This document shows, one piece after another, positions 58,295 through 64,000 of a DNA stretch of 64,000 bases. Below the pieces are notes generated by a model. That model did no database searches and was not told where the DNA came from. It saw nothing but the letters and a program-made list of their open reading frames with translations. Source of the DNA: Ruminococcus flavefaciens (GTDB lineage Bacteria; Bacillota; Clostridia; Oscillospirales; Ruminococcaceae); NCBI GenBank assembly GCA_902760805.1, contig CACWHY010000010.1, forward strand, positions 19,736-83,735, given 5' to 3'. A program made the position numbers and the translations under genes. Numbering within the stretch: position 1 is the first letter of the stretch; every line of letters starts with the position of its first letter.

Positions 58295-58529
58295 ATAGTA
58301 GCCGTGCTGACACGGACTATTACAAATGTACAGGAGGTGCAAAGATGAGCTCTGACCCTTATGGGAGTCTTGAGATCTACCCTCAAAAACGGCAGCGGTG
58401 CTGACCGGACATTCTGATAGTGCTCCCTCGAAAGCGGAGGCAGTATCAGACTGCCCGGCCGGTCCTGCGCTCCAGCCGTGAAATACTTTGAAAGGAGCGC
58501 TGCCTGTCCAAAGCAGGCACAATTTAGCT
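58295..58529 (+). promoter_or_regulatory. Structured corA leader with internal leader ORF
   Basis: In order: a hairpin at 58291-58320 (ATAGT/ACTAT and CCGTG/CACGG), a leader ORF at 58345-58404, and a long hairpin closed by GACCGG (58403-58408) and CCGGTC (58459-58464) with CTGATA/TATCAG and CTCC/GGAG inside. AAAGGAG follows at 58491-58497, then a GCCTG/CAGGC hairpin at 58502-58518. GGCAGCG (58391-58397, in the leader ORF) is fully complementary to CGCTGCC (58498-58504), right after the SD, so two foldings exclude each other. The conserved core of the M-box Mg riboswitch is not seen. Confidence 0.7.
58345..58404 (+). CDS. Leader peptide of corA, 19 residues
   Basis: The frame ATG 58345 to TGA 58402-58404 has AGGAGG exactly 7 bp before the start, one of the best SDs in the window. 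It encodes MSSDPYGSLEIYPQKRQRC: acidic and Pro residues first, then a basic end. The stop overlaps the 5' base of the large downstream stem. MgtL of enteric bacteria, which controls an Mg transporter by ribosome destabilisation at low Mg, has the same sort of composition (Asp/Glu-Pro near the start, then Arg/Lys). Similar logic here is an inference; I know of no homologue. Confidence 0.7.
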   Translation: MSSDPYGSLEIYPQKRQRC

Positions 58530-59456
58530 ATGATCAATTTTTACACTTCAGAGAACGGCCGCCTGATCCAGTGCGAAGAGCCGACCCCCGGCTGCTGGAT
58601 CTCAGTGGTCAGCCCCACTCCCCAGGAGGTCAAGGAGCTGATCGACGGCTACGGCCTTGACAGCGGATTTGTCAAGTCCTCTCTCGATGAGGAGGAGTCA
58701 TCCCGTATCGAGCGTGAGGACGACCAGACCCTTGTGATCATCGACACCCCTGTTTCCTCTATGGACGAGGACCAGACAAGGCTGTTCTACACCATGCCTA
58801 TCGGCATTATCCTCACCGATGAGTACGTCTTCACGATCTCTCTTCAGGAGACCCAGATCATCGACGAGGCCGTAAGAGGAACTATCCGCAACCTCCGCCC
58901 CAGCTTCAAGACACGCTTTGTTTTGCAGCTCCTGCTGAGGATCGCCGCAATGTTCCTCATCTACCTGAAACAGATCGACAAGATCTCATCTGCTGCTGAG
59001 CAGAAGATCCACGACGCCATGAAGAACGAACAGCTCATGCAGCTGCTTGCTCTGGAGAAGTCACTGGTATACTTCTCCACCTCGCTGAAAGCCAACGAGG
59101 CCACTATCGAGAAGATCTTCCGTGGAAGAGTCATCAAGCTCTACGATGAGGATCAGGATCTGCTTGAGGATGTTCTTATCGAGATGAAGCAGGCGATCGA
59201 GATGTCCAGCATCTACACGGGGATCCTGTCCAGTATGATGGACGGCTTCTCCTCCATAATCTCCAACAACCTGAACATCGTCATGTGGCGCCTGACCATA
59301 ATCACCATCGTTATGGAGATCCCCAACATCATGTTCGCATTTTACGGTATCAACACAGTTGACCTGCCCATGCCCTACACATGGTTTGCGATCACCCTGA
59401 CAGTTTTCCTCACAGGCATAACGGCGTTTATCCTGATAAAATGGAAGAAAAAATGA
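58530..59456 (+). CDS. corA: CorA-family magnesium transporter
   Basis: The protein has 308 residues from ATG 58530. An in-frame TTG at 58488 lacks an SD, and homologues start close to MINFY. The soluble alpha/beta funnel domain occupies residues 1-235. Two C-terminal membrane helices follow with YGIN at the end of the first, where GMN is typical, a variant seen in many CorA-like proteins, and the tail WKKK. A pentameric channel for Mg or another divalent ion at the plasma membrane is expected. The nearest strong SD (AAAGGAG) is 32 bp upstream behind a hairpin, while a weak AAGCAGG lies closer, so initiation is probably controlled by leader folding. Confidence 0.92.
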   Translation: MINFYTSENGRLIQCEEPTPGCWISVVSPTPQEVKELIDGYGLDSGFVKSSLDEEESSRIEREDDQTLVIIDTPVSSMDEDQTRLFYTMPIGIILTDEYVFTISLQETQIIDEAVRGTIRNLRPSFKTRFVLQLLLRIAAMFLIYLKQIDKISSAAEQKIHDAMKNEQLMQLLALEKSLVYFSTSLKANEATIEKIFRGRVIKLYDEDQDLLEDVLIEMKQAIEMSSIYTGILSSMMDGFSSIISNNLNIVMWRLTIITIVMEIPNIMFAFYGINTVDLPMPYTWFAITLTVFLTGITAFILIKWKKK

Positions 59457-59457
59457 A

Positions 59458-59490
59458 AAGATCCGGAAGAGCTGTTCTTCCGGATCTTTG
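59458..59490. terminator. Bidirectional terminator after corA
   Basis: GATCCGGAAGA / TCTTCCGGATC perfect stem with a short loop, A-rich before and T-rich after. Confidence 0.9.
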
Positions 59491-59492
59491 TT

Positions 59493-60845
59493 TTACTTTG
59501 CAAGGAAATCTCTGAATGAGCCGGTGCCGCCTGTCTGAGTGTAGGCGTAGTAGGAGAGCACCGTAGAAGCGTCGGTTGCATCAATGAACTCATCACGATC
59601 AATGTTGCCGGCGATCTTCTGATCCTCGCTGAGAGCCGAGGGAGCTCCGGTCTGAGTGAGAGCGTAATCAGCCAGGATCACAGAGGCATCAGATGAATCG
59701 ATAACATCATCCAAATTCACATCGCCGATGAAAACTCCCACAGCACTCTTATATGCTGCAAGAGCAGCTGCGGGGTAGCTGTCCTTGTCTGCCAGCGAGC
59801 GGAAGGTCTTTCTCATAAGGCCGCCGTCGTTGCGCATATCGCCCACAGCGTTTGCGATAGTTGCGGCGATAGCCAGGTGTCCCTTCTTGTTGGGGTGGAA
59901 GTCCAGATCATCGCCCTCCTCCTGAATATCGGTGAAGAACCATGAATACTGCCCGCTCTTGCCAGCCTCAGCCGAGGTGAAGTCAGTGTAAACGTCCGCA
60001 ACGATCAGTCCCTTTTCAGCAGCGTACTCGCTGAGCTGGGTCTTGAAGCACTTTGCGTTAGTGGAGCTTGGGTCAACTCCCAGAACGTCCTGGAAAATAG
60101 GCGAAACTGCATTGATCACAGTTTTGCGGTTGGCAGACATATTCTTGTCCAGGAAGCCCTCCTCGAACTGGAGAGGATCGTAGATAGTCTGAACAACGAT
60201 CTTCAGGTCAGGGTCGGAGTTCAGCTCTCTGACCGCAGAAACAGCCTTGTCGATGTTGGGGATGATCTGAGTTTCGATGATGCAGTCGTACTTAGTGGTC
60301 TGAGTCATTCTCAGGTTAGCTGTCAGCCTTGCAGTTGTCTTTGCCAGAGTGAGAGTGTTCTTGGCATCGTTGATGTAAGCAGCTGCTGCTGAGCGGTCCA
60401 GCATATTCTCAAGGTCGCCGAAGGTAGGCCTTGTGGGAATATCATCTGCGGTATATCCGGCAGTCATGAACTTATTCGTAGCGGCGAAATCCAGCAGGAA
60501 CCTTGCTCCGTAGTTGATAAGGTCGTTTCCTCCGATAGAGATAACAACGATGTCAGCGTCAGAAACTGCGGAAGAAAGCTGATCTGAGGGTGCTTCCAGC
60601 TGTTTTGCCAGGTCGTCGGAAGTTGCGCCGGCAACAGCGAAATTCGCATAGGCCGAGCTTCCGTAGTAGTCGCTGAGGATCTCACCGTAGCAGCTCTCGC
60701 CCTCCTCAAGACCGTAGCCGCTGGCGATAGAATCTCCCAGCACAACGATAGCCGGAGAGCTCTCCTCTGCGGCAAAAGCTGGAAAAACAGCAGCAGAAGC
60801 AGCTGTAAGTGAAGCTGCGATGGCAGCCGAAATGAACTTTTTCAT
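59493..60845 (-). CDS. Secreted SGNH/GDSL hydrolase with C-terminal dockerin
   Basis: The protein has 450 residues. Signal peptide 1-26. SGNH blocks: VVLGDSIASGYG (Ser39), a Gly block near ANFAVAGAT, SIGGNDLINYG (Asn) and DFHPNKKGH (Asp, His). The size and insertions between blocks resemble lipase-like SGNH enzymes rather than pectin acetylesterases. A type I dockerin at about 375-440 has GDVNLDDVIDSSDASVILADY and GNIDRDEFIDATDASTVLSYY, two good Ca loops. It would act in the cellulosome as an esterase. AGGAGG precedes the ATG. A full-consensus promoter stands upstream. Confidence 0.93.
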   Translation of the reverse strand: MKKFISAAIAASLTAASAAVFPAFAAEESSPAIVVLGDSIASGYGLEEGESCYGEILSDYYGSSAYANFAVAGATSDDLAKQLEAPSDQLSSAVSDADIVVISIGGNDLINYGARFLLDFAATNKFMTAGYTADDIPTRPTFGDLENMLDRSAAAAYINDAKNTLTLAKTTARLTANLRMTQTTKYDCIIETQIIPNIDKAVSAVRELNSDPDLKIVVQTIYDPLQFEEGFLDKNMSANRKTVINAVSPIFQDVLGVDPSSTNAKCFKTQLSEYAAEKGLIVADVYTDFTSAEAGKSGQYSWFFTDIQEEGDDLDFHPNKKGHLAIAATIANAVGDMRNDGGLMRKTFRSLADKDSYPAAALAAYKSAVGVFIGDVNLDDVIDSSDASVILADYALTQTGAPSALSEDQKIAGNIDRDEFIDATDASTVLSYYAYTQTGGTGSFRDFLAK

Positions 60846-60876
60846 TGCAATACCTCCTGTGGTAAGTGATATAACA

Positions 60877-60905
60877 ATTATATCTCATTATCGCCCTCTT
60901 GTCAA
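60877..60905 (-). promoter_or_regulatory. Promoter of the dockerin SGNH gene
   Basis: TTGACA (60905-60900), 17 bp and TATAAT (60882-60877) on minus: full consensus. Confidence 0.85.
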
Positions 60906-61041
60906 GCCGGGAAAGCTCACAGGGATTTTTCAACGATTTCAACAGCCTTTCACAAAACAAACATACTCCCCTGCTAAAATGTCATCATAGAGAAAAACGC
61001 AAAAGCAACGGGATTGGGCACTTCAGAAAGAGGTGTTTGAT

Positions 61042-63213
61042 TTGAAAAACCATAATACCACAAGGGCATTGAGCCTCATTGCGGCGGCCATGACCTTTAC
61101 TATGATGACAGCCGGTTGCAGCGGACAAAGCTCCTCCTCATCATCAGAAGAGAGCGAGAGCGCAGCGGTCACAAGTACCACCGAAGCCGCTAAGGCCGAG
61201 AGCCTTTCCGAGACCTCCGCAGCCGACCAGGAAAAGTCCTCTGAGAGCAGCCTTTTCTCCGCAAGAGACCTGGCTCAGGACTACGGACAGCCAACCTCCA
61301 CGATCACTCTTGACGGCTCCTCAGCAAAGATCGAGGGCAGCGGAGCTTCCGCAGAGGGCTCAGTGATCACGATCACCCAGGAGGGCATATACCTGATCAC
61401 GGGTAAGCTCACCGACGGCCAGATCATCGTTGACGCTGACCAGGCTAAGGTGCAGCTTGTGCTGGATAATGCGGAGATCACCTGCAAGACCGGCCCAGCG
61501 ATCTATGGAAAGAACTCAGACAAGATCTTCCTGACCCTGGCAAAGGACAGCAAAAACTCCCTCACCGACGGCGAGACCTACGCTGATACCTCCGAGGAGG
61601 CGCCGGACGCCTGCGTTTTCTCCAAGGACAGCCTGACCATAAACGGTCCGGGCACACTTACTATTAACGGAAACTTCTCCGACGGTATCCACAGCTCAGA
61701 TGATGTGGTCCTGACCGGCGGCGAGTTGACTATAACTGCCGTAAACCACGGCATAAAGGGAAAAGATTACTTCGCAGCAGCCGGCGGCACGGTGAAGATC
61801 ACCTCCGGCGGCGACGGCATAAAGTCCACCAACGCCGAGGAGGAGGGCAAGGGCTTCATCTACATCGAGGACGGCTCCTTCACTATCAACGCTCAGCAGG
61901 ACGGTATCCAGGCGGAAACTGACCTGACTGTGCTTGACGGAGGATTTGACATCACCTCCGGCGGCGGAAGCGAGAATTCCACCAAGACCCACACCGACAA
62001 CTTTGGCGGAGGAAGAGGCTTCGGCGGAAAAATGGAATTCGGCACCGAGGAAGGCCAGATGCCTGAAGGCTTCACACCGGGTCAGTTCGGCGGAGAGATG
62101 CCAGAAGGCTTTGCTCCGGAGGGAACTGAGGACGGACAGACACAGTTCGGCGGAAGAGGACCTCACGGCGGGATGGCTCGTCCGGGAGATACCGGACAAG
62201 AGGGCGAGATCCCCGAAGGGATGACACCTCCCGATATGGGGCAGATCCCTGAAAATGGGGAGATCCCCGAAGCCGGACAGCTCCCTGATGAAGGACAGAC
62301 TGCCCAGCAGGAGTCCTCCGCTGACAGCGAAACTACCATAAGCACCAAGGGCATAAAATCCGGCGGTGAACTGAATATAAGCGGCGGCAAGTTCAAGATA
62401 AACTCCGCAGACGACGCCCTCCATTCAAACGGAAAGATAACTCTCACCGGCGGCAGCTTTGAGCTTACCGCAGGGGACGACGGTATCCACGCAGACGCCC
62501 AGCTGGAGATCTCCGGCAGTGCGGAGGTCAACATAACCAAGTCCTATGAGGGTATAGAAGCCGCTGTGATAACGGTCAGCGGCGGAGATGTGAGCCTTGT
62601 GGCCTCCGACGACGGCTTCAACGCCAGCGACGGCACCGCTCAGGGCGCTATGGGTACATACTCCGAGGGCGCAAGCCTTAGCATCACCGGCGGAACAGTC
62701 TACGTCAACGCTTCCGGCGACGGACTTGACTCCAACGGCAACATCAATATCAGCGGCGGCAGCGTCACTGTTGACGGCCCCACAAATTCCGGCAACGGTG
62801 CTCTTGACTCCAACGGCGAGATCAATATCACCGGCGGCACTCTGATAGCTGCGGGAATGTCCGGCATGGCCGAGGCTCCCGGCAGCAGCTCAACTCAGTA
62901 TTCCGTTTCATGCACCTTTGAGTCAACCTACGACGGCGGAACAAAGGTCAGCCTTGTTGACGAAAACGGCAGCGAGGTGATGAGCTTCGCCCCGGCAAAG
63001 AGCTTCGACAACATTATCATGAGTTCCCCTGAGATCAGCTCCGGCAAGACCTACAAGATCCTTGCTGACGGAGTGGAAGCCGGCACATTCACCGCAGAGG
63101 ACGTGACCTCCTACATCGGAAGGCAGTCCATGATGGGCGGCGGAATGAACTTCGGCGGCCATGGCGGCAGAAACGGCGCAGTTTCGGAGGAAAGCTCCTC
63201 TGAACAGATCTAA
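61042..63213 (+). CDS. Lipoprotein with Cthe_2159-like carbohydrate-binding beta-helix
   Basis: The protein has 723 residues. TTG 61042 is preferred: AAAGAGGTG ends 6 bp before it and it gives a normal lipoprotein signal (MKNHNTTRALSL to MTAGCSG). A GTG at 61033 sits inside that SD. After a Ser/Glu linker, residues from about 80 form an extended beta-helix with repeating GGxxxIT / DGIHS / SGGDGIKS turns, as in Cthe_2159, which binds cellulose and polygalacturonate. It is split at about 315-435 by a Gly/Pro/Glu-rich insert of loose FGGEMPEGF-like repeats that is probably unstructured. Likely a cell-surface polysaccharide-binding lipoprotein; Asp-rich turns suggest Ca binding. Confidence 0.85.
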   Translation: MKNHNTTRALSLIAAAMTFTMMTAGCSGQSSSSSSEESESAAVTSTTEAAKAESLSETSAADQEKSSESSLFSARDLAQDYGQPTSTITLDGSSAKIEGSGASAEGSVITITQEGIYLITGKLTDGQIIVDADQAKVQLVLDNAEITCKTGPAIYGKNSDKIFLTLAKDSKNSLTDGETYADTSEEAPDACVFSKDSLTINGPGTLTINGNFSDGIHSSDDVVLTGGELTITAVNHGIKGKDYFAAAGGTVKITSGGDGIKSTNAEEEGKGFIYIEDGSFTINAQQDGIQAETDLTVLDGGFDITSGGGSENSTKTHTDNFGGGRGFGGKMEFGTEEGQMPEGFTPGQFGGEMPEGFAPEGTEDGQTQFGGRGPHGGMARPGDTGQEGEIPEGMTPPDMGQIPENGEIPEAGQLPDEGQTAQQESSADSETTISTKGIKSGGELNISGGKFKINSADDALHSNGKITLTGGSFELTAGDDGIHADAQLEISGSAEVNITKSYEGIEAAVITVSGGDVSLVASDDGFNASDGTAQGAMGTYSEGASLSITGGTVYVNASGDGLDSNGNINISGGSVTVDGPTNSGNGALDSNGEINITGGTLIAAGMSGMAEAPGSSSTQYSVSCTFESTYDGGTKVSLVDENGSEVMSFAPAKSFDNIIMSSPEISSGKTYKILADGVEAGTFTAEDVTSYIGRQSMMGGGMNFGGHGGRNGAVSEESSSEQI

Positions 63214-63249
63214 GAAGTCTTCTTCATTTTTCATATAAACCACCCTTAA

Positions 63250-63288
63250 AGGGAAACAGCGGCCAGTTTGAACTGACCGCTGTTTTCC
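63250..63288. terminator. Terminator shared by convergent genes
   Basis: AAACAGCGGCCAGTT / AACTGACCGCTGTTT long stem with a 2-nt gap, T-rich on both sides. Confidence 0.9.
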
Positions 63289-63289
63289 T

Positions 63290-63862
63290 TTAAGCATGAT
63301 TAGATTTGATAAGTTGGTTTGCGAGCTCCTTGCTGTGTATTTGTGAGAACATCAGAATAGTGAATATGAGAAGCGCCGCTGCAATAAGGCTCCCTGCTAT
63401 GAGCAGCAGCCGTTCAGCCGTAGTGCTGAGCCTGATCTCCCGTTTGAAAGAGCTTTCGTAAGTATGAAACAGCAGGTGAAAGCTCAGCAACACTGCCCCT
63501 ACGATGAAAACACTGAGGATCTCGGTTCCCACTGTCCGGTAATCGGTGACACACAAGTAATCAAGCGGAGGGTTGGGCTGAGTAATATCGTTGCACATGG
63601 TCATGAATCCAGAAGCCTTGTAAATTCGCCGCATTATATCCTGGCTTGCAAGAAAGGCACCGAGAACCGCAAGTTTCTCCGGACCTTTTCTGCACATTAT
63701 CAGCACACCGATAAGCACAGAGAGCGCTGCCGAGACGCAGGCGGCCAGATCACCTTTCCTTATCGTAACAAGGGAAAACCACATTGCAAATGAACCCATA
63801 AATGTGCCGCATACAGCCGCAACAGTCGATTTTGCGAAAAATCGCAATTTAGACCCTTTCAT
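63290..63862 (-). CDS. Small membrane protein of unknown function next to the rRNA operon
   Basis: The protein has 190 residues from ATG 63862, which has GAGGAG 8 bp upstream; the frame continues upstream through the 5S rRNA, which is not coding. There are four likely membrane segments at about 10-35, 38-58, 107-132 and 155-178, with a 45-residue loop holding two Cys (MCNDITQPNPPLDYLC). I do not recognise the family. It has no promoter of its own that I can see and starts 24 bp after the rRNA terminator hairpin, so it may depend on read-through. Confidence 0.7.
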   Translation of the reverse strand: MKGSKLRFFAKSTVAAVCGTFMGSFAMWFSLVTIRKGDLAACVSAALSVLIGVLIMCRKGPEKLAVLGAFLASQDIMRRIYKASGFMTMCNDITQPNPPLDYLCVTDYRTVGTEILSVFIVGAVLLSFHLLFHTYESSFKREIRLSTTAERLLLIAGSLIAAALLIFTILMFSQIHSKELANQLIKSNHA

Positions 63863-63886
63863 AAATAACTCCTCATTGCTTAAATA

Positions 63887-63914
63887 AAAAATCTCCACCC
63901 GAAAGGATGGAGAT
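63887..63914 (-). terminator. rRNA operon terminator
   Basis: ATCTCCATCC-TTTC-GGGTGGAGAT (minus) with one G-U pair and TTTTTTATTT, 10 bp after the 5S rRNA. Confidence 0.9.
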
Positions 63915-63923
63915 CTTAAAACT

Positions 63924-64000
63924 GTGCCGGCATTGAAATACTTTCCCAGGCCGTCGCCAGCCAAGTATCATCTTCGCATCAGAGCTTAACTTCCGTGTTC
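63924..64000 (-). rRNA. rrf: 5S ribosomal RNA, 3' part, cut by the window edge
   Basis: Read on minus, the first bases are GAACACGGAAGTTAAGCTC, the conserved loop B/helix III string of 5S rRNA. Helices IV-V follow (ATGATACTTGGCTGGCGAC, CTGGGAAAGTA), and the 3' strand of helix I ends in GCCGGCAC. About 77 nt of the usual 117 are present. A terminator directly behind marks the end of an rRNA operon that continues beyond the window. Confidence 0.93.

Noticed and set aside
58295-58529. M-box magnesium riboswitch upstream of corA
   Set aside because: The conserved M-box core strings could not be found; a translated leader ORF explains the region better. An Infernal search would settle it.
63863-63964. 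N-terminal extension of the 190-residue membrane protein
   Set aside because: The frame overlaps the terminator and the 5S rRNA; the SD points to ATG 63862.

Overview
The window comes from a Gram-positive anaerobe of the Ruminococcus / Oscillospiraceae type. Pointers are five exported proteins with type I dockerin-like Ca-binding repeats, plant-wall enzymes (GH2, GH26 with an esterase, GH74), a CotH-kinase protein, a fused rubrerythrin, a SpoVT sporulation regulator, near-consensus TTGACA-17-TATAAT promoters with AGGAGG ribosome binding sites, and surface proteins ending in an SPKTG sorting signal. Base composition looks moderately GC-rich. The species cannot be fixed from the sequence. No prophage, insertion sequence or CRISPR array was seen.

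Layout. 1-2.4 kb: a truncated secreted SGNH hydrolase and a five-module flavin reductase/rubredoxin/rubrerythrin fusion. 2.5-3.9 kb: uracil permease. 3.9-14.6 kb: a surface operon with an SPKTG-anchored protein, a 3128-residue RHS/YD-repeat protein and a coupled 91-residue membrane protein, read here as a possible polymorphic toxin with its immunity protein. 15-16.6 kb: a PTEA-repeat surface protein and an AlkD-like DNA repair protein. 16.6-19.9 kb: a small redox regulon under a TetR regulator whose operator is visible at two promoters. 20-24.4 kb: a 1433-residue GH2 beta-galactosidase with LamG and dockerin. 24.6-29.6 kb: an XRE regulator, a 7TM HD-GYP protein, a PadR/DUF1700/DUF4097 operon and a flavin reductase. 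29.7-34.7 kb: a CotH-kinase dockerin protein, a membrane serine hydrolase and a GT2 glycosyltransferase. 34.9-40.5 kb: a mini surface protein, a GH26-dockerin-esterase, a LacI-sensor/AraC hybrid regulator and a candidate structured RNA. 40.5-45.7 kb: a response regulator, histidine kinase and FtsX-type ABC transporter. 45.8-52 kb: SpoVT, a polytopic membrane protein and an ECF sigma / beta-propeller anti-sigma / lipoprotein operon. 52.2-57.1 kb: an operon of GH74 xyloglucanase, GH25 lysozyme, mannose-6-phosphate isomerase and ROK glucokinase. 57.2-58.2 kb: an array of palindromic repeat units. 58.3-59.5 kb: CorA with a leader-peptide region. 59.5-63.9 kb: a dockerin SGNH hydrolase, a Cthe_2159-like lipoprotein, a membrane protein and the 3' part of a 5S rRNA.

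How the parts fit. Extracellular enzymes cut plant polysaccharide and dockerins would attach several of them to a cohesin scaffold that is not encoded here. Freed sugars are phosphorylated and isomerised by the kinase and isomerase co-transcribed with GH74. The GH26 gene and the candidate RNA downstream of its likely regulator share one DNA box placed identically relative to the promoter.

The most novel points are the corA leader, where a 19-codon ORF with a perfect ribosome binding site has codons complementary to bases beside the downstream Shine-Dalgarno; the RNA at about 40.2-40.4 kb; the repeat array whose units change stem sequence but keep pairing; and the RHS/small membrane protein pair.
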